From positions 6,427-70,426 of the forward strand of contig JBAVKQ010000039.1 in NCBI GenBank assembly GCA_049688395.1: 64,000 nt of DNA. The letters run 5' to 3'. Position numbers and translations under genes: made by a program. Of the stretch, positions 16,820 to 25,415 are shown piece by piece; the first letter of the stretch is position 1; the number at the start of each line of letters is the position of its first letter. The notes under the pieces are model-generated. The model worked only from the letters and a program-made list of their open reading frames with translations. It was not told where the DNA came from and did not search any database. This DNA comes from Prado023 sp049688395. Lineage in GTDB: Bacteria; Actinomycetota; Actinomycetes; S36-B12; CAIYMF01.

Positions 16820-18505
16820 CTACGCGTCGATCACGATCGGCATGATCACCGGGTTGCGCCGGTAGGTGCGGAACACCCAGCGGCTGACGGTGCGGTGGAT
16901 GATCTGCTCGAGCTGGTGGGCCTCGCCGATGCCCTCGGCGGCGGCCTTGGCCAGGGCCTTCTCGATCTGGGGCACCACGTCGGCGAACATGGTGTCGCCG
17001 TGGACCAGGCCGCGGGTCAGGAAGTCCGGGGCCTCGGCCAGCGCTCCGGTGTCGGCGTTGACGATGGCCACGATGGTGACCAGCCCCTCCTCGGCCAGGG
17101 TGCGGCGGTCCTTCAGGGAGGCGTCGGTGGCCCCACCCACGGTGGCCCCGTCGACGTACACGTACCCGGCCGGCACCTTCCCGGTGATCCGCGCCGTGCG
17201 ATCGATGAGGTCCACCACGACGCCGTCCTCGGCGATGACCACGTTCGCGGCCGGCACCCCGGTGCGGATGGCGATCGCGGCGTTCTCGGCAAGGTGGCGC
17301 CACTCGCCGTGGATCGGCAGCACATTGCCGGGGCGGACGATGTTGTAGCAGTAGGCCAGCTCCCCGGCGCTGGCGTGGCCCGAGACATGCACCTTCGCGT
17401 TGCCCTTGTGGACCACGTTGGCGCCATAGCGGGTGAAGGCGTTGATGATCCGGTAGATCGCGTTCTCGTTGCCCGGGATTAGCGAGCTGGCCAGCAGGAC
17501 CGTGTCCCCCGGCCCGATCCGGATCTCGTGGTCGCGGTTGGCCATCCGACCCAGCGCGGCCATCGGCTCGCCCTGGGACCCCGTGGACACCAGCGTGATC
17601 CGATCGTCGGGCAGCTTCGTGATCGCCTTGACGTCGACCACCAGGCCCTCGGCGATGTTCAGGTAGCCCAGGTCGCGGGCGATGCCCATGTTGCGCACCA
17701 TCGACCGGCCCACGAACGACACCTTGCGGCCGTGGTGGTGAGCTGCGTCCAGGACCTGCTGGATGCGGTGGACATGGCTGGCGAAGCTGGAGACGATGAT
17801 GCGCCGCGGTGCGGTGCGGAACACCTCCTCGATGGCCGGTGCCAGGTCGCGCTCGGCGATGGTGAACCCGGGGACGTCGGCGTTGGTGGAGTCGGTCATG
17901 AACAGGTCGACCCCCTCGTCGGCCAGCCGGGCGAAGGCGCGCAGGTCGGTGATCCGGGAGTCCAGCGGGAACTGGTCCATCTTGAAGTCCCCGGTGTGCA
18001 GCACCATCCCGGCAGGGGTCCGGATCGCGACGGCCAGGCCGTCGGGGATCGAGTGGTTGACGGCCACGAACTCGAGGTCGAAGGGCCCCAGGGTGCGCCG
18101 GTCGCCCTCGGCGACCCGCGTGGTGACCGGGGTGATCCGGTGCTCCTTGAGCTTCGAGGTGATGAATGCCAGGGTCAGCCGGGAGCCGACCAGGGGGATG
18201 TCCGGGCGCTCGCGCAGCAGGTAGGGCACCCCGCCGATGTGGTCCTCGTGGCCGTGGGTGAGCACGATCGCCTCGATGGCGTCCAGGCGGTCACGGATCC
18301 AGGTGAAGTCCGGCAGGATCACGTCGATGCCGGGCTGGGTCTCCTCGGGGAACAGGACCCCGCAGTCGACCACCAGCAGGCGCCCGTCGTACTCGAAGAC
18401 GGTCATGTTGCGCCCGATCTCGCCCAGCCCGCCCAGGGGGACGACGCGCAGCGCGCCGGCGGGCAGTGCGGGCGGGGGGCCGAGCTCGGGATGCGGGTGG
18501 CTCAT
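16820..18505 (-). CDS. rnj: Ribonuclease J
   Basis: A 561-residue metallo-beta-lactamase/beta-CASP RNase, full length. The HGHEDHIGG metal motif, HTGDFKMDQ, the STGSQGEPM beta-CASP motif and VSGHAS near the C-terminal side are visible. RNase J has 5'-3' exo- and endonucleolytic activity in mRNA turnover and rRNA maturation. It starts at ATG 18505 and is preceded by a 20-bp tandem repeat and by prfC on the same strand, about 87 bp upstream. Confidence 0.97.
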   Translation of the reverse strand: MSHPHPELGPPPALPAGALRVVPLGGLGEIGRNMTVFEYDGRLLVVDCGVLFPEETQPGIDVILPDFTWIRDRLDAIEAIVLTHGHEDHIGGVPYLLRERPDIPLVGSRLTLAFITSKLKEHRITPVTTRVAEGDRRTLGPFDLEFVAVNHSIPDGLAVAIRTPAGMVLHTGDFKMDQFPLDSRITDLRAFARLADEGVDLFMTDSTNADVPGFTIAERDLAPAIEEVFRTAPRRIIVSSFASHVHRIQQVLDAAHHHGRKVSFVGRSMVRNMGIARDLGYLNIAEGLVVDVKAITKLPDDRITLVSTGSQGEPMAALGRMANRDHEIRIGPGDTVLLASSLIPGNENAIYRIINAFTRYGANVVHKGNAKVHVSGHASAGELAYCYNIVRPGNVLPIHGEWRHLAENAAIAIRTGVPAANVVIAEDGVVVDLIDRTARITGKVPAGYVYVDGATVGGATDASLKDRRTLAEEGLVTIVAIVNADTGALAEAPDFLTRGLVHGDTMFADVVPQIEKALAKAAAEGIGEAHQLEQIIHRTVSRWVFRTYRRNPVIMPIVIDA

Positions 18506-18546
18506 GGGTGGGTCCTCTCGGTGGGCGGTGGCCCGGTCGTGCCGGG

Positions 18547-18606
18547 GTGAATCAGGTTCGGGTGGGGTGAATCAGGTTCGGGTGGGGTGAATCAGGTGCG
18601 GGTGGG
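18547..18606. repeat. Three 20-bp tandem repeats between prfC and rnj
   Basis: Two perfect copies and one single-mismatch copy of a 20-bp unit (GTGAATCAGGTTCGGGTGGG). The third copy overlaps the last codons and stop of prfC, so the array could have arisen by duplication of the prfC 3' end. It lies 42 bp ahead of the rnj start and would be in its leader. Confidence 0.9.
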
Positions 18607-20238
18607 TGCTGCGGAGGGGTCCTCGACGTCGGCGACCAGCGGGTCCAGGACGACCTCGGGGTGGTCCTGGAGCACCCAACGGACCTGCCACCGGTCGGTG
18701 AACAGGGCCAGCAGGGCGCCGTCGCCGCGCTGGAGGACCTCGGTGCCGCGGCGGGCCTCGATCGCGGCGATGTCCTGGCGGCGAGTCCGGCGGGCGATCG
18801 TGTAGGGCAGGACCTCGAGGTGGATCGGGGCGCGCAGCTCGGTGGCCAGGCGGTGGGCGGCGACCTCGAACTGCATCGGGCCGACAGCGGCCAGCACCGG
18901 GGCCTGGTTGCCGCGTCGGTCCGAGCGCAGGACCTGCACGACACCTTCCTGGTCAAGTTGGTCGATGCCGCGCTGGAATTGCTTGTACCGCGAGGGGTCC
19001 AGCGCCCGGGCGATGCGGAAGTGCTCCGGGGCGAAGCTGGGGATCGGCGCGTACTCCACGGGCGCGCCGGGGGCGTGCAGGGTGTCCCCGGCGCGCAGCG
19101 ACCCGGCGTTGACCAGCCCGATGACATCACCGGGGTAGGCCATCTCCAGGGTCTCCCGGTCCCGGCCGAAGACCGAGTGGGCGTACTTGGTGGCGAAGGG
19201 ACGTCCCGACGCGTGATGGGTCACCACGTCGCCGCGGTGGAACTCCCCCGAGCACACCCGGGCGAACGCCAACCGGTCGCGGTGGGCGGCATCCATCCCG
19301 GCCTGCACCTTGAACACCTGGGCGCTGAACGGGGCGTCGACCGGGCGGAGGACACCGTTCGCGTCCGGGCGGCCCCGGGCTGGGGGTGCCAGGTCGCACA
19401 GGACGTCGAGGAGCTGCCCGACCCCGAAGTTCAGCACCGCCGAGGTGAACATCACCGGGGTGGTCCGCTGCTCCAGGAACCCGGCCTGGTCGTGGTCGGA
19501 CCCGTCAGCGGCCAAGAGGTCGTGCTCATCGACGGCCTCGGACCAGGCGTGGCCCTCCTGGGCCAGGGCGCTGGCCGGGTCCAGGTGCTCCTCAGGGGCG
19601 ATCGACGCCCCACCGGAGGTGCGGGTGAACTGCACGAATCCCCCGGTGCGCCGGTCCAGCACCCCGCGGAAGTCCCCGGCGTGCCCGACCGGCCAGGTCA
19701 GCGGGGTCGGGCGCAGGCCGGTGCGCGCCTGGATCTGGTCCATGAGCCCCAGCGCGTCCAGGCCCGGGCGGTCCCACTTGTTGACCACCGTGATGATCGG
19801 CACCCCGCGGGCCCGGCACACCGCGAACAGCTTCATCGTCTGAGGCTCCAGGCCCTTGGCGGCGTCCAGCAGCATCACTGCGCAGTCCACCGCCGTGAGC
19901 ACCCGGTAGGTGTCCTCGGAGAAGTCCGCGTGCCCCGGGGTGTCCACCAGGTTGATCACCACGTCCCTATAGGTGAACTGCAGCGCCGAGGAGCTGATCG
20001 AGATCCCCCGCGCCTGCTCCATGTCCATCCAGTCCGAGACCGTGGCCCGCCGCCCGGACTTGCCGTGCACTGCGCCCGCCTGGGCGATGGCGTGCGCGTG
20101 CAGGGACAGGGCCTCGGTCAACGTCGACTTGCCCGCATCAGGATGGCTGATGACCGCGAACGTGCGCCGACGGCCGGCCTCGCCGGCCACCGACAGCTCA
20201 GCCAGCGAGATCGAGGGCACGGCCGCGGCCGCGCTCAC
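18592..20238 (-). CDS. prfC: Peptide chain release factor 3
   Basis: A 548-residue translational GTPase of normal RF3 length. G1 is HPDAGKST, G2 lies near RGISISSSALQF, G3 is DTPGHADFSEDT and G4 is NKWDR. RF3 recycles RF1/RF2 from terminated ribosomes. The start ATG 20238 overlaps the stop of a 36-codon ORF (ATGA). Downstream on the same strand is rnj. Confidence 0.96.
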   Translation of the reverse strand: MSAAAAVPSISLAELSVAGEAGRRRTFAVISHPDAGKSTLTEALSLHAHAIAQAGAVHGKSGRRATVSDWMDMEQARGISISSSALQFTYRDVVINLVDTPGHADFSEDTYRVLTAVDCAVMLLDAAKGLEPQTMKLFAVCRARGVPIITVVNKWDRPGLDALGLMDQIQARTGLRPTPLTWPVGHAGDFRGVLDRRTGGFVQFTRTSGGASIAPEEHLDPASALAQEGHAWSEAVDEHDLLAADGSDHDQAGFLEQRTTPVMFTSAVLNFGVGQLLDVLCDLAPPARGRPDANGVLRPVDAPFSAQVFKVQAGMDAAHRDRLAFARVCSGEFHRGDVVTHHASGRPFATKYAHSVFGRDRETLEMAYPGDVIGLVNAGSLRAGDTLHAPGAPVEYAPIPSFAPEHFRIARALDPSRYKQFQRGIDQLDQEGVVQVLRSDRRGNQAPVLAAVGPMQFEVAAHRLATELRAPIHLEVLPYTIARRTRRQDIAAIEARRGTEVLQRGDGALLALFTDRWQVRWVLQDHPEVVLDPLVADVEDPSAAPTRT

Positions 20239-20345
20239 GCGGGCGTGTCCACAGTCCGGCGGGCGGCCGCCACCCGGGCGTCGCCCGCCACGGCGAACAG
20301 TGTCGCGGCGCTCAGCCCCGCGGCGTTCACCTCACCGATCTGCAT
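20235..20345 (-). CDS. 36-residue ORF overlapping the prfC start
   Basis: ATG 20345 opens 36 codons ending in a TGA that overlaps the prfC ATG. The product begins MQIGEVNAAG and ends ARRTVDTPA, without recognised domain. The overlap suggests that its translation is coupled to prfC. A hairpin sits 8 bp upstream of its start. It could be a leader peptide, or the remnant 3' end of a lost gene. No protein match is claimed. Confidence 0.5.
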   Translation of the reverse strand: MQIGEVNAAGLSAATLFAVAGDARVAAARRTVDTPA

Positions 20346-20352
20346 TGCCACC

Positions 20353-20380
20353 ACACCCCTGAAACGATTCGAAGGGGTGT
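20353..20380 (-). promoter_or_regulatory. Hairpin before the prfC leader ORF
   Basis: Perfect 8-bp arms ACACCCCT and AGGGGTGT enclose a 12-bp loop. On the transcribed (minus) strand the second arm lies immediately ahead of the ATG of the 36-codon ORF and could hide its ribosome-binding site. The loop contains GAATCGTTTC, close to the GAAACGTTTC pattern of some LacI-family sites, so a DNA operator is an alternative. Confidence 0.5.
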
Positions 20381-20601
20381 CTCTCACCAGGCACCCCGGC
20401 CCCGGCGGCGACACCCCAAGCGCCTCGCAGTTTACCCTCGGGCGGAGGTGCTGGGCGACGAGCGTGCGCGCCACCCGCCTCGGGGCAGGTCCGGTGGCAC
20501 CGCCTCGCAGGCGATCACAGCGCGGGCGGCTGCGCACCCGTGTGCGCTCCAGGCCTCGAAGCCCACGGGAGCAGCAGTCGCAAGGTGGTGCCGCGGCGGG
20601 C

Positions 20602-20973
20602 TCAGGCGTGTGGGACGCAGGTCCTCGCCGTCGGTCTCGCCTCGAGCCGTGCCGGATCGATCGCTCGGCCGCACACCTCGCAGACTCCGTAGGTTCCGGC
20701 GCGCAAGCGCTCCAGAGCAGCGTCGATCTCCTCCACGTGGTCTCGTGCCTGACGTGTCACCGCCGAGAGTTGGGAGCGTTCGAAGGCGATCGTCTGGCCC
20801 TCTGGGTCGTGTTCGTCGTCGGCGTTGGAGTCGCGTGAAGCTGCGATGAGGGCGGTCATGTCGTCGTCCAGACGTTCGACATGACGAAGCAGGACCCCGC
20901 GTTCCTCGTGCAGCCGTGCGGCCGCACCGACCAGGCCCGGCAATCCGTCAGGCCTGGGATTCATCGACGACAT
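20602..20973 (-). CDS. TraR/DksA-type C4 zinc-finger protein
   Basis: A 123-residue cytoplasmic protein. A predicted coiled-coil region with DHVEEIDAALERLRAGTYG precedes the zinc-finger CEVCGRAIDPARLEARPTA and its second cysteine, TCVPHA. The last pair is C-x-x-H rather than C-x-x-C. Family members bind the RNA polymerase secondary channel; actinobacterial versions (RbpA-unrelated) are poorly studied. The start is ATG 20973. It lies on the same strand as prfC with 256 bp between. Confidence 0.87.
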   Translation of the reverse strand: MSSMNPRPDGLPGLVGAAARLHEERGVLLRHVERLDDDMTALIAASRDSNADDEHDPEGQTIAFERSQLSAVTRQARDHVEEIDAALERLRAGTYGVCEVCGRAIDPARLEARPTARTCVPHA

Positions 20974-21138
20974 GAGGTGCCTCCACTCGTGTGCTCGTCT
21001 GCCGTGTGCTCATCTGTCGTGGGCTCTCGTGTCGCCAGGCACGCCTTCTGAGCGTCCTTGCCCTCTCAGGCTCATCGCGTCCACCGACCCTCGTCTGGCC
21101 GACCGTTGGCACCCGACACTCGGTCCCCTCCTGCTCCC

Positions 21139-21489
21139 TCACTGGGCCAGGCGGCGGAATTCGATCAGCTCGCCCCGCGCGGCGAAGCGCTCGCACGCGG
21201 CCCGCAGGTCTGCCTCGTCGCTGCTCTGGACCAGGTAGAAGCCGACGATCTGCTCAGCGGACTCGGTGAGCGGACCCTGGGTCACCCGCACTTCGCCGTT
21301 CCCGTCCGGACGCATGGACACGGCCTTCGCCGACGGCTCGAGCGGGCTGGCCACGATCAGCTCGTGCCCGCCAGCCACCAGGTCCGCATGGAACTGGGCG
21401 TGTGACCGCCTACCCTTCTCGTGCTCGGATTCCGGTAGCAGCGCCCACTGCGCCTCAGGCGCAGGCAGCAGCACAAGGTAACGATTCAT
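21139..21489 (-). CDS. YciI family protein
   Basis: From ATG 21489, preceded by GGAGGAAGCTCG, the product is 116 residues (MNRYLVLLP...). It has the YciI/DGPF pattern: a short beta strand start, a central VSMRPDGNGEVRVTQGPL and VGFYLVQSSDEADLRAACERF. Proteins of this dimeric alpha+beta fold are of unknown function and are often next to sigma factors; none is seen here. Confidence 0.87.
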   Translation of the reverse strand: MNRYLVLLPAPEAQWALLPESEHEKGRRSHAQFHADLVAGGHELIVASPLEPSAKAVSMRPDGNGEVRVTQGPLTESAEQIVGFYLVQSSDEADLRAACERFAARGELIEFRRLAQ

Positions 21490-22187
21490 CGAGCTTCCTC
21501 CTGGGTGGGGGTGTGGCCACGTGTGCGATCTCACCACGAGGACCAACGGACTCGCACCAATTCGGCTGCTCTACTGCTCTACTCAGAACTGACGCCGGAG
21601 GCCTCTTGTCCGCTGACGACCCCGGCGTACCTTGACACCACCCGTAGCAGGGTTCCGGTGGCAGCACTGGTCGTGGCCGTCGGACCCCGTGCGGGTCGAT
21701 CTTTGTGCTGGCAGATGGGCCACGCTCCACCCAGCAAGTGTTCGAGGCCCCCGGACGGTGCATATGGCCTGTGCATGACGGTCCACGTGGAGCCGCTGAC
21801 CCGGGTGGAGACCCCCACGACGCATGCGGTGACAAATACAGACACTGCAGGCGTCACCAGCAGCAGCACCGACCCGGACTCGTTCCACAGGCCCGCTGGG
21901 AGGGCGTTGCCGGCGCCCTCGGTGACTTCTGGCCGGTGCACGGGTGGGCGGGCCCCTGGTCCTCCCCGTGAGGGCGTCAGCGAACGATGATGGACTGTCC
22001 GGGGGGCATCAACGAACCCGTCGGCGGGCTCGGCACCCGGGCGAGGGGCCTGTGCAGCCAGTGGGTCAATGTCTGCGGTCGCTCATTGACGGTGGCGTAG
22101 CCCAGTTGGAACCGCGCGCCGAATCCGAAAAGTGCGGCCCTACCGCTGACGGCTCGGGTCTGCCGAGGTGATTTCCGCTCGCTTTCA
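21490..22187. other. Gap with no confident gene
   Basis: About 700 bp at the boundary between backbone and accessory DNA. A short frame from ATG 21775 (MTVHVEPLTRVETPTT) looks like the first residues of a cupin-type protein but loses similarity after about 20 codons, so it may be a truncated start. Other frames look random. Confidence 0.35.
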
Positions 22188-22213
22188 CACGGGATAATGC
22201 ACTGAATCCCGTG
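22188..22213. promoter_or_regulatory. Perfect 8-bp inverted repeat upstream of recombinase
   Basis: CACGGGAT and ATCCCGTG flank a 10-bp centre, 122 bp before the recombinase start. GATAAT inside it (22193-22198) resembles a -10 box. It could be an operator or a recombinase arm/core site. Confidence 0.45.
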
Positions 22214-22334
22214 CAATAAAGCGCTGGACTCCGATCCGTGGTCGAGGCGCGCGCAGCATCCGACAAGCACGGACCGTCGGTGCCCCGCCGCTGCGTCGGC
22301 CCCGGACCCTGTCCCGGACGGGCCGGTCGGTGAG

Positions 22335-23315
22335 TTGGCGCGGCCCGGGGATCGGCCGCTCAGTGCGGCGGAGGCCGGGTACGTGGAGGCCGCCCGCGCG
22401 GCAAGCACGCTGCGGGGGTACCGCTCGGACTGGCGGGAGTTCAGCGCGTGGTGCACCACCCACCAGCTGGACCCGCTGCCCGCCGCTCCGGGCACGGTCA
22501 CCGGGTACCTGGCGGACCTGGCCCGGGCCGGGGCCAAGGTCGGCACGATGAGCCGCCGGCTCTCCGGGATCCGGTTCGCCCACCAGATGGCCGACCTGGA
22601 CGACCCGACCCGCAACGCCCGGGTGGTGGCCGTGTGGGAGGGGATCCGGCGCACCCACGGCGCTCCCCCGACCCAGGCCCACCCGTTGATGCCCCCCGAC
22701 CTGTTCGACGTCCTCGACGCCTGCCCGACCACCCGCACCTGGGCCACCCGCGGACGCCCCCCCGAACCGGACCTGGCCGGGGCCCGGGACCGCGCCCTGC
22801 TCCTGATCGGGTTCGTCGGCGCGCTACGCCGCAGCGAACTGGCCGCCCTCACCCTGGACCACGTCACCGAGGACCCCGGCGGGCTGCTGCTCACCGTGCC
22901 CCGGTCCAAGACCAACCCCACCGGGGAGCACACCGAACTGGTCGTCCTGCCCCGCGGCGGGAACCCCACCCGGTGCCCGGTCACCGCCCTGCACACCTGG
23001 ACCCAGCTCGCCGGAATCACGCAGGGACCGGTGCTGCGCCCGGTGGCCAAGAGCAACAAGGCCCTGCCCCGCGGCCTGCACCCTGAATCCATCAACACCC
23101 TCGTCCAACAGGCCATCGCCCGCGCTGGGCTGGACCCCTCCCCCTACAGCGCCCACAGCCTGCGCGCCGGGTTCGTCACCTACGCCCACCTGCGCGGCGC
23201 CTCCGACCGGGCCATCGCCCACCAAACCCGACACCGTTCCCTGGCCACCGTCGGCACTTACATCCGCATCCCCCAAGCCTGGACCGACAACGCCGCCACC
23301 ACCCTCGGCCTCTAG
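22335..23315 (+). CDS. Tyrosine recombinase/integrase
   Basis: A 326-residue site-specific recombinase with both domains. The N-terminal SAM-like core-binding domain has STLRGYRSDWREFSAW at about residues 24-39. The catalytic domain carries Arg I in GALRRSELAAL, the HxxR box in AHSLRAGF and HQTRHRSLATVGTYIR with the nucleophilic tyrosine. TTG 22335 is the first usable start after the in-frame stop at 22203. It is probably the integrase that brought in part of the 22-35 kb accessory region. No att duplication was found by eye. Confidence 0.92.
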   Translation: MARPGDRPLSAAEAGYVEAARAASTLRGYRSDWREFSAWCTTHQLDPLPAAPGTVTGYLADLARAGAKVGTMSRRLSGIRFAHQMADLDDPTRNARVVAVWEGIRRTHGAPPTQAHPLMPPDLFDVLDACPTTRTWATRGRPPEPDLAGARDRALLLIGFVGALRRSELAALTLDHVTEDPGGLLLTVPRSKTNPTGEHTELVVLPRGGNPTRCPVTALHTWTQLAGITQGPVLRPVAKSNKALPRGLHPESINTLVQQAIARAGLDPSPYSAHSLRAGFVTYAHLRGASDRAIAHQTRHRSLATVGTYIRIPQAWTDNAATTLGL

Positions 23316-23658
23316 ACGACGGCCCCGCAGGACACAGGAACGACGACCTCACCGGGCGGGCAGCAGACCCCTCCCCCACCCGGACGGGAGCGCACCGCAA
23401 GGGCACTGTGTCTACACCCGGGCCCCGGAGCCTTTACCGACTCCGGACGCAGCCGATGTCGAGCGTCGATGTCTCGTCAACCTCTCCCCTGTTGAGACAC
23501 GGCGCAGGTGCCGCACGACGTCCCCGTCCCGGTGACGATCACCGGACAGGTCCAGCGGGACAGCCCCTCTCGCTCACACGCCATAGGCCCGCGTTTGCGT
23601 CCTCCGATCCCGTAGATCGTTCCCGCTCCGGGACCCGGCCTGCCGAGATTCATCTGCG
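23316..23658. other. Gap between recombinase and toxin-antitoxin pair
   Basis: About 340 bp with no credible reading frame. A direct or inverted copy of the recombinase flank was not noticed. Confidence 0.35.
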
Positions 23659-23673
23659 ATAAGATGTTCTTAT
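23659..23673 (+). promoter_or_regulatory. Leaderless promoter inside a perfect palindrome (antitoxin autoregulation)
   Basis: ATAAGA-TGT-TCTTAT is a perfect palindrome whose right arm includes the first two bases of the start codon at 23672. TAAGAT (23660-23665) fits the actinobacterial -10 TANNNT. The six bases that follow put transcription start at the A of ATG, so the mRNA would be leaderless. A repressor bound to the palindrome would block both polymerase and start. The HTH domain encoded next is the natural candidate. Confidence 0.7.
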
Positions 23674-24145
23674 GACCCTGCTGGCCGAATACCGCGACGC
23701 GCGTCGTGACGAGGACGTCGCACGGCTCCGCCGTGTCCTCGCCCTGCGCGCCATGGTCGCCACCGGGATGAGCCAGCGCCAGATCGCCGATGCCCTTGGC
23801 ATCACCCAGCCCGCCGTCAGCCAGCAACTCAAGTTCGCCCCCGATCTGGGGGTGGTCCACCCCGAGATCCTCCTCGACGCTGCCGCACCCATCCTCAAGG
23901 CGCTCGCCGCCGAACACGACTACGGCAGGCTGGCCGTCTTCGGTTCCGTTGCACGCCATCAGGCCCGTGCGGACTCCGACATCGACCTCATCGTCGAAGC
24001 GCCCAACGGGACCTCGACCTTCGGCTTCGTTCGCTTCAAGCAACTCATCGAGCAGGTCCTCGGCCGAGAGGTCGACCTCATCGATTACGGCGGGCTCAAG
24101 CCGAGAATCGATGACGACATCCGGCGTGAGGCGGTGCCTCTGTGA
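23672..24145 (+). CDS. mntA: HTH-MntA-type nucleotidyltransferase antitoxin
   Basis: A 157-residue fusion. Residues 15-50 form a helix-turn-helix with TGMSQRQIADALGITQPAVS, and residues 85-157 form a minimal nucleotidyltransferase with GSVARHQARADSDIDLIV (GSxAR...SDxDL). In type VII MntA/HepT systems the nucleotidyltransferase AMPylates the HEPN toxin near its RX4HXY motif and neutralises it. The added HTH domain suggests direct autoregulation from the palindrome at its own start. It is followed by hepT with a TGATG overlap. Confidence 0.9.
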   Translation: MTLLAEYRDARRDEDVARLRRVLALRAMVATGMSQRQIADALGITQPAVSQQLKFAPDLGVVHPEILLDAAAPILKALAAEHDYGRLAVFGSVARHQARADSDIDLIVEAPNGTSTFGFVRFKQLIEQVLGREVDLIDYGGLKPRIDDDIRREAVPL

Positions 24146-24531
24146 TGAGTGACGCAGTGGATCGCACAGCCGCGAAGGAGCTCCTGCACATCCAGGGTTG
24201 GCTCGACCGCGTCGACGAGATCGTCGAGCGTGGCAAGGAGACCTACCTTGGCGATGACCTGCTCCAAGAGGCTGGCGACTCGCTCATGATGAAGCTCGGC
24301 GAGGCCGCGAACCGACTGTCCAAGCTCGACGTGCTCGCACCGGAGGGCGTCGAGTGGGCGCTTGCCGTCGCCAACCGCAACTTCCTGATCCACCAATACG
24401 ACGAGATCAACCGCGAACTCACTCGGCTCACACTCTCCCGTGACCTGCCATTGTGGAAGGCATCCCTCTTCGGGCTCTTCGAGGCAGCAGAAGCGGCAGT
24501 TGGTCAAAACGAGACGGGCCCAACCCGTTAG
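24145..24531 (+). CDS. hepT: HepT-like HEPN ribonuclease toxin
   Basis: A 128-residue all-alpha HEPN protein with the RX4HXY catalytic motif RNFLIHQY at about residues 77-84. ATG 24145 overlaps the antitoxin stop (TGATG); a GTG three bases earlier is also possible. Members cleave RNA, such as tRNA or mRNA, unless AMPylated by the partner nucleotidyltransferase. Context and motif completeness suggest a functional pair. It lies 0.8 kb from the recombinase, typical of a stabilisation module on a mobile element. Confidence 0.9.
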   Translation: MSDAVDRTAAKELLHIQGWLDRVDEIVERGKETYLGDDLLQEAGDSLMMKLGEAANRLSKLDVLAPEGVEWALAVANRNFLIHQYDEINRELTRLTLSRDLPLWKASLFGLFEAAEAAVGQNETGPTR

Positions 24532-24587
24532 CGGATCTGCCTTCGAGGCGTCGGAAACCTCACATGCGGTGGTCGTCGGCGAGGCGC

Positions 24588-25220
24588 TTATCGGCGACGC
24601 AACCGGATGATGTGGTCGTTCTTGTGGTGCGCACCTGCCCCGGACTGGTGGTTGCGTTGGCGTGGTTCATTGGTCACGACGTCCCAGCCGCCGCGTGCGA
24701 GGGCCAGGGCATGGACGTCTTCCGGGCCGACGTTGTCATCCGGATCGCATCCGTGTTCGAGGGCATGCTCACGGTCGATATCGGCGTGGTGGACGACCAA
24801 CAGCGTGCCACCGGGTGCCACAAGGTCGAGTAGCCGCTGCTCGGCCTCGCCGGTCGGCGTGCGCCGCAGCGCAGGATACATCGCGCTGACCAGGTCATAC
24901 GAGGCGTCCACGAGCGAAGCATCGAGCAGTCCCGCGGCGACTCCCTGCACCTGCACGTCGGTCTCGGTGGCCATCGCTTCGGTGCGGTGCACCGCCTTCG
25001 GTGAGATGTCCAGGGCGGTGCGTGCCAGCCTTGAGAAGCGAGCCACACGGAGTCCCCGCGCCCTCTCCGCAGCCGACGTCCAGTGCGCGGCCGGCAGTCA
25101 GATCACCGGCCTCGGCAATGAGCGCCTCGTTCGCGCTGCCGCTCCACACCCGCGCACCGGATAGCGTTCGTCCCAGTCTCCGGCTGAGTGCGCGTCGTGG
25201 GCTGCGTCGTGTTCTGGCAT
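24588..25220 (-). pseudogene. Class I SAM-dependent methyltransferase, frameshifted
   Basis: ATG 25220 starts MPEHDAAHDAHSAGDWDERYP. The frame then shifts to VWSGSANEALIAEAGDLTAGRALDVGCGEGA (read in parts), shifts again to a WLASQG segment, then again to LDISPKAVHRTEAMA and onward to the stop at 24588. Motif I (LDVGCGEG) and the post-motif regions are recognisable, so this was a small-molecule-type methyltransferase. At least three single-base indels break it between 25040 and 25180. Confidence 0.78.
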
Positions 25221-25298
25221 GCGCCCAGTGTGGCGCAGCCCACGTCGCGCCGACTCGGGTAGCAGAACGTCCCGCCGCTGATCGCCGCCGGGTCGATG

Positions 25299-25412
25299 AT
25301 GCTGTCCCATCGCCGCGGTGAAGGCGGTGAGCAGGCCTCCAAGCTGGGCTGGGTGATGGGCGGCTGTGTCGTGGCGGCCGCGGCGGGCCCAATCGTCAAC
25401 GTGCTGCTCTAG
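25299..25412 (+). CDS. 37-residue single-span membrane peptide
   Basis: From ATG 25299 (or the adjacent ATG 25296) a short product has a charged start (SHRRGEGGEQASK) and one hydrophobic span (LGWVMGGCVVAAAAGPIVNV). It is the first ORF of the run of overlapping membrane genes and ends 4 bp before the next start. It may be a pilin-like peptide; no family is recognised. Confidence 0.45.
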   Translation: MLSHRRGEGGEQASKLGWVMGGCVVAAAAGPIVNVLL

Positions 25413-25415
25413 ACG

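Noticed and set aside
24600..24625. Third copy of the palindromic repeat (GATGTGGTCGTTC)
   Set aside because: Only about 13 bp match and they lie within the methyltransferase coding region; likely chance.
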